This document shows, one piece after another, positions 56,331 through 63,666 of a stretch of 64,000 bases of DNA. The translations under genes and the position numbers were made by a program. The stretch spans positions 2,501 to 66,500 of the forward strand of contig JAJYOU010000010.1 of the NCBI GenBank assembly GCA_021795965.1, in the 5' to 3' direction. The number at the start of each line of letters is the position of its first letter. The first letter of the stretch is position 1. The notes beneath the pieces are model-generated. The model did not search any database, was not told the origin of the DNA, and saw only the letters and a list, made by a program, of their open reading frames with translations. Source of the DNA: Chloroflexota bacterium (lineage in GTDB: Bacteria; Chloroflexota; Anaerolineae; Anaerolineales; Villigracilaceae).

Positions 56331-57761
56331 ATGCCCGTGACAAAAATGATTGAACCCATCCTTCCTGTTGAAAAATTAACTTATCTTGAAAATTTTGGAC
56401 ATTCGCTCAGGGCAGCTTCTTATCTTTATAAACCCTCATCAGCCGATGAAATTTTCGATGTTTTCAAGGTAGCAAAACAAAACCATTTGACCGTGACCCT
56501 GCGCGGAGCGGGTCGATCTTATAATGATGCCGCGTTGAATGGGGCAGGCATCATCATGGATTTAACCAGGATGAATAAAATCCTTGATTGGAATCCTGAA
56601 ACAGGCATGATCACCGTTGAACCGGGCGTCACTCTTGAAAAGCTCTGGCAACATGTTCTGCCAGACGGTTGGTGGCCGCCGGTGGTCTCTGGCACCATGA
56701 CCACAACTCTGGGCGGCTGCCTCGGGATGAATATCCACGGGAAAAACAACTACAGAATGGGTCCGATCGGCGAGCATGTTCAGGAATTTACTGCCTTGCT
56801 GCCGACCGGTGCGGTGATGACCTGTTCACCCGAAAAGAATGGCGATTTGTTTTACTCCATGATCAGCGGCATGGGCATGCTGGGTGTGTTCACATCCATC
56901 ACCCTTAAGATGAAACGGGTCTACTCAGGTTTGCTGCGGGTAAAAGCTTACCCGGTTTCCAATTTGCACAACCATCTCAACGAAATATTCCTGGCTGCAC
57001 CGGATCATGATTACACCGTGGGATGGCTGGACGCCACGGCTGGCGGCAGCGGCATGGGACGTGGACAGATTCACGCGGCAAAATATTTGCATGAAGGGGA
57101 GGATCCTGATCCCCAAAAAACCCTGCGCGTGGAATACCAGACCCTGCCCGCCACAATGTTTGGCTTTTTCCCGAAAGCGTCCATTCATTATTTCATGACC
57201 CCGTTTTTTAACAACCCTGGCGTAAAGCTGGTCAACACTGCCAAGTACATCGCTGGTTTGCGCAAAGGCGAGCATCTCCAATCACACGCGGCATTTCACT
57301 TCCTGCTGGATTATGTCCCCAACTGGGAGCTGGGCTACGGCAAAAACGGACTGATCCAGTACCAATCATTTTTGCCCAAAGAAACAGCCGAAGCCACCTG
57401 GAATGAAATCCTCACCATTTCTCAAAAGAAAGGCATGCCCTCCTACCTGGGAGTGACCAAGCGCCACCGTCCGGATAAATTCCTTCTCTCCCATGCTGTG
57501 GACGGATTTTCACTGGCGCTCGATTTCAAAATCACCATTGGATCTCGCGACAAAATGTACGCCATGCTCCAGGATTTTGACCGGATCGTACTCCAGGCGG
57601 GTGGACGTTTTTATTTCGCCAAAAACAGCGAGACTTCATCCGAAACCGCTCTCCAATTCCTGGGCGAAGAAACCGTCAAACGGTTTAAGGCGCTCAAGCA
57701 CCGCACCGATCCCGACAATTTGCTCGAATCCAATCTCTACCGGCGGGTGTTTGGCAGTTAA
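56331..57761 (+). CDS. FAD-linked oxidase, DprE1-like
   Basis: 476 residues. FAD-binding type 4 domain (VAO/BBE family) with LRGAGRSYNDAALNGAGIIMDLTRMN (key parts GAGRSYNDAALN) and VVSGTMTTTLGGCLGMNIHGKN. The IHGKN word is typical of DprE1, which oxidises C2 of polyprenyl-phosphoryl-ribose. The C-terminal ALO-like domain ends in ARADNLLESN-type HRTDPDNLLESNLYRR. Directly downstream of the SDR partner. The cysteine of mycobacterial DprE1 that reacts with benzothiazinones sits in another position, so the active site is not identical. Confidence 0.75.
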   Translation: MPVTKMIEPILPVEKLTYLENFGHSLRAASYLYKPSSADEIFDVFKVAKQNHLTVTLRGAGRSYNDAALNGAGIIMDLTRMNKILDWNPETGMITVEPGVTLEKLWQHVLPDGWWPPVVSGTMTTTLGGCLGMNIHGKNNYRMGPIGEHVQEFTALLPTGAVMTCSPEKNGDLFYSMISGMGMLGVFTSITLKMKRVYSGLLRVKAYPVSNLHNHLNEIFLAAPDHDYTVGWLDATAGGSGMGRGQIHAAKYLHEGEDPDPQKTLRVEYQTLPATMFGFFPKASIHYFMTPFFNNPGVKLVNTAKYIAGLRKGEHLQSHAAFHFLLDYVPNWELGYGKNGLIQYQSFLPKETAEATWNEILTISQKKGMPSYLGVTKRHRPDKFLLSHAVDGFSLALDFKITIGSRDKMYAMLQDFDRIVLQAGGRFYFAKNSETSSETALQFLGEETVKRFKALKHRTDPDNLLESNLYRRVFGS

Positions 57762-57772
57762 TGAATTAATGT

Positions 57773-57800
57773 TTGACCTGCCGGCAAGTTGGAGTATAAT
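57773..57800 (+). promoter_or_regulatory. tRNA-Lys promoter
   Basis: TTGACC (57773-57778) and a perfect TATAAT (57795-57800) with 16-bp spacing. The start would fall near 57807, about 76 nt ahead of the tRNA. Confidence 0.7.
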
Positions 57801-57882
57801 ATTGTCCGCTTGACCGTCTGAAAACGCAGTCGCAGGAAATAAAGAGCAGCCGGCACATAAAGCGGCTGGCTGCAAAAAACAC

Positions 57883-57954
57883 GGTCGACTAGCTCAATGG
57901 CAGAGCAACTGACTCTTAATCAGTGGGTTGAGGGTTCAAGTCCCTCGTCGATCA
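57883..57954 (+). tRNA. tRNA-Lys (anticodon CTT)
   Basis: Full cloverleaf. The acceptor stem is GGTCGAC / GTCGATC, the anticodon stem-loop CTGACTCTTAATCAG holds CTT, and the T arm is GAGGGTTCAAGTCCCTC. The discriminator is A followed by CC; the final A of CCA is not encoded (CCT). An integrase gene follows, so its 3' end is the probable attachment site. Confidence 0.93.
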
Positions 57955-57957
57955 CCT

Positions 57958-57983
57958 AAAAACCACCAGATATGGTGGTTTTT
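57958..57983 (+). terminator. tRNA terminator
   Basis: AAAAACCACCA and TGGTGGTTTTT form an 11-bp stem with loop GATA and a T tract. Confidence 0.8.
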
Positions 57984-58042
57984 CGTTTCAATATCCCGTA
58001 TATGGGGGTATCCTTCGGGCGTGAAATAGGATTTTTTGTTGG

Positions 58043-58062
58043 CGGGTGCAACCGGGTGCAAC
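58043..58062. repeat. Tandem 10-bp repeat CGGGTGCAAC between tRNA and integrase
   Basis: Two exact head-to-tail copies of CGGGTGCAAC lie 90-110 bp from the tRNA 3' end and just beyond the integrase stop. Possible integrase arm-type binding sites; function inferred. Confidence 0.45.
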
Positions 58063-58066
58063 CGTT

Positions 58067-59227
58067 TTAATTACTTGGGGAAACTTTGATCTGAGAGATT
58101 TGAATCTGGATGGGGGTGACCAGTTCATCGATGATTCTACTGGCTTCATCCTGCATTTCGTTGAATAGATGACCATAAATATCCAGGGTGATGCTGGGCT
58201 TTGAATGCCCCAGAATCTTGGATACCACGATGACCGGGATGGAATGGTTCAACATCAGCGAAGCGGCTGTGTGTCTTAAATCATGGAAACGTATTCTGGG
58301 CAAGCCCGCATGATCAAGAAGCCGGTTAAAATCCACGTGCAGGTTGTTTGGATCCATGGGGGTGCCAATCGATGAGGGGAAGATCAATTCATATTCTTTC
58401 CAACGCTCTCCCGTCACAAGTTTCTCAATCTGCTGTTTTTCCTGGTGTTTTCTCAGCACCTGCAAGGTAGCTTCGCCCAGTTTGATCAAACGGCGACCTG
58501 CCCGGGTCTTCGGTTCACAAAAGCTCCACCCTTGACCATGGATATGCTGCACCTGCCGCTGAACATGCAGTGTCCCACTCGACCATTTTAAATCCGACCA
58601 CTTCAGACCAAAGAGTTCTCCCTGACGCATCCCCGTCGTTACTGCCAGGTGGTATAACGCTTCGTTTCTTGTGCCGTTGACGGCTACCAGGAAGCGGGTG
58701 ATCTGCTCTTCATCGAAGATTTTCATTTCCTGCTGCACCAAACTGGGAAGCGTGGCACCATGGGCAGGATTTCTCATGATCAGATCAAGTCTGACAGCTC
58801 TCTCCATTGCCCGGTGTAAGACCCCATGTGATAACCGGATGGTGCGGGTGCCAAACCCGGCGCTTTTTAACTGTGCATAAAATTTTTCCACTCGATCCAG
58901 TCGAAGCTCTCTGAGTTTAATATTCCCAAGATTTGGAATGAGTTTGGCGCGAACAATATGCTCATATTGAACGGCTGTTTTTGGTCGGATTGCCACTTTG
59001 GCTGTTTCAAGCCAGCTTTTTAAATATTCTTCGAGGGTGATTTGGCTTCCAAGCAAATCTGCCCCATTGTCGATTTGCTCCAGTGTTCGATTCAACCAGA
59101 TCTGGCATTCAGCCCTGGTTTTGGCGCTGAAATTGACTCTTTCGCCATTAATCGAAACCTGTGCTCGCCAGGTTCCACTGGGTCGCTTGGAAATTGAGCC
59201 CTGGTTATTACTTCTTTTTTTCGCCAT
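58067..59227 (-). CDS. int: Tyrosine site-specific integrase
   Basis: 386 residues. N-terminal AP2-like arm-binding segment (QGSISKRPSGTWRAQVSINGERV, about 9-31, followed by a SAM-like core-binding domain) and a C-terminal catalytic domain with Arg in TTGMRQGELFGL, HDLRHTAASLML and Tyr in TLDIYGHLF. All of RKHRY needed for strand exchange appear to be present. AGGAGTAAAGGAA precedes the ATG. It sits next to tRNA-Lys and points at it, as in many integrative elements. Confidence 0.92.
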   Translation of the reverse strand: MAKKRSNNQGSISKRPSGTWRAQVSINGERVNFSAKTRAECQIWLNRTLEQIDNGADLLGSQITLEEYLKSWLETAKVAIRPKTAVQYEHIVRAKLIPNLGNIKLRELRLDRVEKFYAQLKSAGFGTRTIRLSHGVLHRAMERAVRLDLIMRNPAHGATLPSLVQQEMKIFDEEQITRFLVAVNGTRNEALYHLAVTTGMRQGELFGLKWSDLKWSSGTLHVQRQVQHIHGQGWSFCEPKTRAGRRLIKLGEATLQVLRKHQEKQQIEKLVTGERWKEYELIFPSSIGTPMDPNNLHVDFNRLLDHAGLPRIRFHDLRHTAASLMLNHSIPVIVVSKILGHSKPSITLDIYGHLFNEMQDEASRIIDELVTPIQIQISQIKVSPSN

Positions 59228-59288
59228 TTCCTTTACTCCTAACCATGAGTGACCCCATTAAAGACTGGGGTACGTAAAGGAAAGGCGA

Positions 59289-59363
59289 CTCTGCTCTGCC
59301 ATATTGAATTGTTAAGGTTCAATATTTCCACAGTTATTGTACTGCAAGAGCGGCTGAGCAGAG
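59289..59363. repeat. Nested inverted repeats between integrase and excisionase
   Basis: CTCTGCTCTGCC (59289-59300) pairs with GGCTGAGCAGAG (59352-59363) with one mismatch, and inside it ATATTGAA (59301-59308) pairs perfectly with TTCAATAT (59318-59325). Could be a regulatory RNA fold, recombination site or operator. Confidence 0.45.
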
Positions 59364-59397
59364 CGCTGTTCATATTAGTTGATCCATCGGAAAAGTC

Positions 59398-59601
59398 TCA
59401 AGACGCAGTCAAGTTCTGGTTAATAAACTCCTGCAAATCCACCGGGCGCACACGCACAGCCCTGGCAATGACCACCGTCCGGATCTTTCCCTGCTGCATC
59501 AAGCGGTAAGCAAATGCCCGGCTGACATTGAGGATCCTGGCAACTTCGGTGGCTCGCAACAACCTGCTTTCAGTATTAATTAGGAATAAATTTTCATCCA
59601 T
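59398..59601 (-). CDS. xis: Excisionase-type HTH DNA-binding protein
   Basis: 67 residues with a winged helix-turn-helix (LRATEVARILNVSRAFAYRLMQQGKIRTVVIARAVRV; key part EVARILNVSRAFAYRL), typical of Xis/MerR-like small proteins encoded next to integrases. It would bend DNA and favour excision, or regulate int. AAAGGAC lies 9 nt ahead of the ATG. It precedes int on the same strand with a 170-nt gap. Confidence 0.75.
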   Translation of the reverse strand: MDENLFLINTESRLLRATEVARILNVSRAFAYRLMQQGKIRTVVIARAVRVRPVDLQEFINQNLTAS

Positions 59602-59736
59602 AGTGTGCTGTCCTTTCTATGAATAAGCATACCGAAAAAGAACAGCCTGGTCTGTAGTCCCAGGGATTGACCGATGTATAGGTTTCTGGGTTTCGCTTAC
59701 ACCTTGTAATCCCCCCCAATCGTTTTATTTTTCAGA

Positions 59737-59768
59737 GTATATACTCAGGTATATACCTGGGTATATCG
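59737..59768. promoter_or_regulatory. Three 12-bp iterons GTATATAC upstream of xis
   Basis: GTATATAC occurs at 59737-59744 and 59749-59756, with GTATATCG at 59761-59768, exactly 12 bp apart. The middle copy is inside a 12-bp palindrome AGGTATATACCT. Array of binding sites for a DNA-binding protein, about 140 bp upstream of xis on its 5' side. The cognate protein is not known. Confidence 0.55.
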
Positions 59769-59821
59769 TTCATTTCAAAGCCTTTGGCGTCGTCTTAAGG
59801 ACAATATTTTTAAGATGTTGA

Positions 59822-60229
59822 TCAATCTTTCTTAAATAACACCTCACTAAATGGATCTTTAATGGTTTCAATCTCGCTGACTCTCTTGCCGAGGAAAACA
59901 TATTCTTCCATGGCAGCGGCTTCCAACTCATCAAATTCAGTGCCCTGTATATGGAGTTTTTCATATAAATCCATGCCAGCATTTTCATCGTGTGAGGGGT
60001 GATGCACACAAACGATCAGGCGGTCAGGAGTGCCTTGAATATCCATAGCCTGTGAGAGCCACCAGCAGCGTACCGGGTAACCCAGGTTTGTAGCTTCATC
60101 AATGATGGTGTGGATATCTTTTTGATGTGAAGAGGGTTGGTCAAAAATATAGGCCGCATAAAAATGATTTGGAAGACAAATTTCTTTTATTGGCCGACTG
60201 GCTGCTTCATATCTCTCAACATTCCCCAC
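59822..60229 (-). CDS. Hypothetical protein, 135 aa
   Basis: I do not recognise this protein. It starts with GTG at 60229, without a Shine-Dalgarno, directly after an in-frame stop four codons upstream. Soluble and acidic, with conserved-looking residues WWLSQAMD, IVCVHHPSHD and MEEYVFLGKR. It lies between xis and the Fic gene within the element. Confidence 0.5.
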   Translation of the reverse strand: MGNVERYEAASRPIKEICLPNHFYAAYIFDQPSSHQKDIHTIIDEATNLGYPVRCWWLSQAMDIQGTPDRLIVCVHHPSHDENAGMDLYEKLHIQGTEFDELEAAAMEEYVFLGKRVSEIETIKDPFSEVLFKKD

Positions 60230-60344
60230 AACCAGACTTTATCAAATTCGATCTCACAATTAAAGAGATAAGTTACTACGCATCGTTCAGGACTTCGCCC
60301 GGAAGATGCGTATTCCCTCTTATTGATTCGCCAAAACAACTACC

Positions 60345-61475
60345 TTACCCACCGCAGATCATTTCTTTTTTACAACCGGGATTGCCGATAAACTCCCAAT
60401 GTATTGCCGATAAGCGGTATGCACGAGTTCTGCGCGCGCTATCTGAAACTTCCAACCAGCCTTGTTCCACCCATCCCTGCATTAAATTCCGCACCATCCG
60501 GTCAGAAAGTCCCAATGTCTCCGCCACCAGCGTGGCAGTTATTGTTTCCTGCCTGGCAAATAGCCCGAGCACAATCCTGGAGCGATGATCCAAACGCCAC
60601 ACCACATCCGGCTCTGGGTTCAATGGCGCTTTTTTCAGGCGTAAGGCTTCTTCTTTTGCCAGCGTAAATACATGCGCGAGTAAGTCAATAAAATAAACCA
60701 GCCAGGATGTCAGATCGGCATCTTCCCGGCCTTCGTAATAATCATGATGCGGGTGAACTGCCAGCGCAGTATAGTAATTGTCGAGATCTCGCGCGTGAAA
60801 CTCTTCCAGGGAGAAAAAGCCATTTAATCCATACCCGCCGCGATGAAGCAAGAAAGGCGCCAGCAGGCGGGCCGTGCGCCCATTGCCATCATAATAAGGG
60901 TGGATGGTAACAAACTGGTAGTGTGCCAACCCCGCAATCAGTGGGATAGGAAATTTTTCTTTCTCAGCTTGAATAACCCAGCCAACAAGATTGGCCATCA
61001 AAGCCGACATATCCTTGGCCTCAGGGTGAAGGTAGACAATTTGTCCGTTAAAAGAATCACGAATGACGTTTTGCCCATCCCGATAGGGAGTAGGTTTTGC
61101 GCGTAATCCATACTCTACCAGAGCATGCAGATGGCGAATTAAATCCTCACTTAACGGTTTCCCTTGTGCAGCCCAATCTTCCACCCTGATGAGCGCATTC
61201 CAATAATTTCGAACCTCACGGACATCCCGTTCCCGCCCCTGAATGGCAACATTTTTTTCCTGTATCACCTGCTCAGCCTCTTCCAGAGTCAGCCGGTTCC
61301 CTTCGATTCGTGTGGAATAATGCGTGGCCCGGATCCGTGCCCGTTGTCCGAGTTCAGCCTCGATCGCCGGGGGCAAGGAGATATGCTCCACAGCCGAACG
61401 GGCAGACTCGATTTCAATCAGCCGTTGAGCCAGTTCAGGACTAATGCTATATTTCGGTTGCCAAATTCCATTCAT
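60345..61475 (-). CDS. Class II Fic-domain protein with C-terminal winged HTH
   Basis: 376 residues. The Fic active-site loop HPYYDGNGRTAR (His192-Arg203) is complete, so AMP transfer to a target hydroxyl is likely possible. An N-terminal inhibitory helix STRIEG (Ser54-Gly59, (S/T)xxxE(G/N)) makes it class II, kept in check by Glu58. The C-terminal ~80 residues form a winged helix (ATLVAETLGLSDRMVRNLM). Its promoter -10 (TATTAT) ends 6 nt before the ATG, so the mRNA is probably leaderless. Two copies of ATTGCCGATAA lie within its 3' end and two upstream. Gene in the element. Confidence 0.85.
   Translation of the reverse strand: MNGIWQPKYSISPELAQRLIEIESARSAVEHISLPPAIEAELGQRARIRATHYSTRIEGNRLTLEEAEQVIQEKNVAIQGRERDVREVRNYWNALIRVEDWAAQGKPLSEDLIRHLHALVEYGLRAKPTPYRDGQNVIRDSFNGQIVYLHPEAKDMSALMANLVGWVIQAEKEKFPIPLIAGLAHYQFVTIHPYYDGNGRTARLLAPFLLHRGGYGLNGFFSLEEFHARDLDNYYTALAVHPHHDYYEGREDADLTSWLVYFIDLLAHVFTLAKEEALRLKKAPLNPEPDVVWRLDHRSRIVLGLFARQETITATLVAETLGLSDRMVRNLMQGWVEQGWLEVSDSARRTRAYRLSAIHWEFIGNPGCKKEMICGG
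60381..60413. repeat. Two copies of ATTGCCGATAA inside the Fic 3' end
   Basis: Exact copies at 60381-60391 and 60403-60413, 22 bp apart (twice the 11-bp unit). They fall in two different reading frames of the Fic gene, so DNA rather than protein is conserved. Confidence 0.6.
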
Positions 61476-61481
61476 ATTAAG

Positions 61482-61487
61482 ATAATA
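61482..61487 (-). promoter_or_regulatory. Fic -10 element, probably leaderless
   Basis: TATTAT on the minus strand, 6 nt before the ATG at 61475. The -35 position coincides with the first ATTGCCGATAA unit. Confidence 0.45.
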
Positions 61488-61506
61488 GCCCGAAATGCCG
61501 TCTTTT

Positions 61507-61528
61507 ATTGCCGATAAATTGCCGATAA
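61507..61528. promoter_or_regulatory. Tandem ATTGCCGATAA operator at the Fic promoter
   Basis: Two perfect head-to-tail 11-bp copies (61507-61517 and 61518-61528) overlap and extend past the -35 region of the Fic promoter, one helical turn apart. The Fic winged HTH is a candidate ligand (inference). Confidence 0.6.
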
Positions 61529-61549
61529 ATGCAGGTTTGAGAAAATAAA

Positions 61550-61585
61550 TTACATGGTTTCCAGAATGATGTTGATATCAACCAT
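61550..61585 (-). pseudogene. Remnant of a PIN-domain toxin, 11 codons
   Basis: A frame MVDINIILETM then stop begins 10 nt after the RHH antitoxin stop. It matches the start of PIN toxins (VDTNIILD...). The rest of the toxin gene is missing, so the module is broken. Confidence 0.5.
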
Positions 61586-61595
61586 GAGGATTGGT

Positions 61596-61832
61596 TTATC
61601 GCTGAGATTTCTCGTCCAAATGGTTTTTATAATCGGCTATGCTGACATCTTGCGAGAGCGTGCCAGTTAACCTGCCTACGATGGGTGCATTATCAAGCGG
61701 ATGCCTGGCTGGGATGCGACGCAGGTAAACCTCAATCAAGTTGGTGAGAGTGGTGTTATTCTCAGCTGCAAAATGTTCTGCCTTCTCGATTAATTCGCGG
61801 GAAATTCGGATGGTTAACTTGGCATCGCGCAA
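61596..61832 (-). CDS. RHH-type antitoxin (DUF6364-like)
   Basis: 78 residues from a TTG at 61832, which has AGGAGA 6-7 nt upstream; the longer open frame to 61943 would run through the promoter. N-terminal ribbon-helix-helix MRDAKLTIRISRELIEKAEHF is typical of the antitoxin family that pairs with PIN toxins. The partner toxin is reduced to 11 codons. The C-terminal tail (IVGRLTGTL and following) would normally bind the toxin. Confidence 0.7.
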   Translation of the reverse strand: MRDAKLTIRISRELIEKAEHFAAENNTTLTNLIEVYLRRIPARHPLDNAPIVGRLTGTLSQDVSIADYKNHLDEKSQR

Positions 61833-61851
61833 GGCTGCTCTCCTGTCTTCT

Positions 61852-61879
61852 ATAATATGACTTTTTTTAGGTCTGTCGA
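61852..61879 (-). promoter_or_regulatory. Antitoxin promoter
   Basis: TCGACA and TATTAT on the minus strand, 16 bp apart; the start falls near the Shine-Dalgarno, supporting the TTG start. Confidence 0.5.
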
Positions 61880-62033
61880 GATATTGTAAATTGATTGAAT
61901 TTATTGGGTATAGGGCTATACTTGCGTTTAGTAGATACGCCAAGCCTCTGCCCCTTCGGGAGCATGTGTCACTATGAAAGGTGTTATTTAATTATATGGT
62001 TTGGAACTTGGACCGGCTGAGCGAGGCGCTGTC

Positions 62034-62654
62034 ATGAGCATCCCAATTGCGGATAATCCAAAGCTGACGTATGCGCTGATCAAACTCGAAGATGAATTGA
62101 GTGAACAACTCGCGAATCCCCACCCTGCGTTTACAGAAGTCACAACTCACAAAGATGAAGTCCTGACCCGCTACCAGCCTGTTTTTTCTGCCAATCATCT
62201 GCACAAATTGACGCGCGAGGAATTCGATTCTTTCCTGCTTTTTCGGAACAATCATCATTGGACCAGCATGAACCGGGTTGGCAAATACATAACGGAAAAT
62301 ATGGATTTGCTGCGGGAGGCTTTGGCAATCCTGGTGGATGAAACCCGCCCCATTCGTGATCGTCTCAATGAACTGCGCCCTGAACGCTATTGGGGTGAAC
62401 ACAGCATGGTTTCACACCTAGGTGTACCGATGCTCACTGCCATCCTGCAAGTAACCCAGCCTGATAAATATGGGGTCTGGAACAATACCTCCGATGAGGG
62501 TTTGCGGATTGTCAGGTTGTGGGACAGCCACTGGGAAGGAAAATTGGCTGGCGACAGCTATGTGGAAATGAACGAAGTTTACCTTTTTCTGGCAAAATCG
62601 CTACAGGTTGACCTGTGGACTCTGGACGTATTGTGGTGGATGCTAAAAAAATGA
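62034..62654 (+). CDS. Stand-alone restriction-associated N-terminal-type protein, unknown
   Basis: 206 residues from the ATG at 62034 (GCGAGG 7 nt upstream). I cannot name the family with confidence. The words FLLFRNNHHWTSMNR, LREALAILVDE, LTAILQVTQPDKYGVWNNTSDEGL and DLWTLDVLWW recall the region found at the N-terminus of McrB-like or restriction/HNH proteins. Here it stands alone. No nuclease or ATPase motif is visible. It is the only plus-strand gene in this part of the element. Confidence 0.5.
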   Translation: MSIPIADNPKLTYALIKLEDELSEQLANPHPAFTEVTTHKDEVLTRYQPVFSANHLHKLTREEFDSFLLFRNNHHWTSMNRVGKYITENMDLLREALAILVDETRPIRDRLNELRPERYWGEHSMVSHLGVPMLTAILQVTQPDKYGVWNNTSDEGLRIVRLWDSHWEGKLAGDSYVEMNEVYLFLAKSLQVDLWTLDVLWWMLKK

Positions 62655-63026
62655 CTCACAGCCCCTACCCCCGCCATAAAAGAGACCGGCTTCTCGGCTT
62701 GTGCAAATCCCCATCCATTGGGAGGTGAAGCCGCTCAAATTGTAGGTTCGTCGAGATTTTATTGATCCATGTCAAATCCCCCGCTCATCCCCTATCCTGA
62801 ATTTTCCAACCTGCCCCAAAAACTCTTATGGCTCTGGACAGCATTTTGGCTATGATCATCGCATGTGAATCTCAATAGCAAGGGTAAAGATAAGCACCTA
62901 CATTGGAAGATTATTACTTCTTTGCAACTGGCATTGCCGATAACCTAATTTTTACTTTGGGCCGCTTTGAATATACGGTTCAATATTCCGGCTACCCTTC
63001 TCCGTTCGCATTGCAGGTTGACCGTG
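62655..63026. other. 372-bp gap in the element
   Basis: Between two convergent genes. No gene supported. It contains one copy of ATTGCCGATAA at 62933-62943 and an inverted repeat GAATAT/ATATTC near 62969-62988. The 11-mer GGTTCAATATT (62978-62988) also occurs at 59316-59326. Confidence 0.4.
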
Positions 63027-63575
63027 TTAATTGAGTCCTGTCTCGGCTAGCATTTGTCCAAAAATTTCAGCTTGTTCTTGAGCATCTTCCAGCGCCTGAT
63101 GGGTATGTGCGGTCTGAGGTTGATAGCGAGTGCGGATTTTCTTTTTGGAAGTTTCTCCCCAAGTGGTGCGGTGTTTCCCCATGTAATAGGCTTTAATATC
63201 CAATCCTGAAATACCAAAAGGATCGCGTCCGAGATATTTAATAAAATACCAGTGTGTGAACGACCAATCAAAAGTGGCATTAAAAGCCACCAATACTGGC
63301 CGATTATCTCCGACCACTTGACGAATCCATTGTTCAAACCGTTCCATCGCCAGGCGTGGCTCCTCACCTGTAATTGTTAGTTTTTCCATGGAAAGCCCGG
63401 TGATTTTTATGGCACTTGCCACGTAATGGTCATTGATGGGTTTAATCTCGGCATAAAAATTTAGATCAGCCTGACCCACAACGCAAGCTCCGATGGCCAA
63501 CAGACTGTACTCCCCCGGTATCGGGCCTGAGGCTTCAATATCCACTGAAATAAAAACTTCTCGGTTTGATCTCAT
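63027..63575 (-). CDS. DEDDh-type 3'-5' exonuclease
   Basis: 182 residues, RNase T/DnaQ fold. Exo I SVDIEASGP, exo II FNATFDWSF, and exo III HQALEDAQEQA with the His and Asp give a full DEDDh set, so activity is likely. It could trim RNA or DNA. Part of the element cargo; a defence role is possible but not shown. Confidence 0.8.
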   Translation of the reverse strand: MRSNREVFISVDIEASGPIPGEYSLLAIGACVVGQADLNFYAEIKPINDHYVASAIKITGLSMEKLTITGEEPRLAMERFEQWIRQVVGDNRPVLVAFNATFDWSFTHWYFIKYLGRDPFGISGLDIKAYYMGKHRTTWGETSKKKIRTRYQPQTAHTHQALEDAQEQAEIFGQMLAETGLN

Positions 63576-63587
63576 GGGTTCTTTCGC

Positions 63588-63616
63588 TTGACAATTGGTG
63601 ATAAATGGTATTTAAT
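63588..63616 (+). promoter_or_regulatory. Promoter of the AbiEi-like gene
   Basis: Perfect TTGACA (63588-63593), 17-bp spacer, TTTAAT (63611-63616). Confidence 0.7.
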
Positions 63617-63652
63617 CTACTGTAGGTCGGAATATTTCCGTCTCACAGTAGA
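63616..63652. promoter_or_regulatory. 37-bp interrupted palindrome, candidate AbiEi operator
   Basis: TCTACTGT (63616-63623) with ACAGTAGA (63645-63652), and inside it CGGAA (63628-63632) with TTCCG (63636-63640). Both pairs share the same centre (63634). It overlaps the transcription start, as expected for a repressor site. AbiEi antitoxins are known to repress their own operon through inverted repeats. Confidence 0.6.
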
Positions 63653-63666
63653 GTTTTACAAATATT

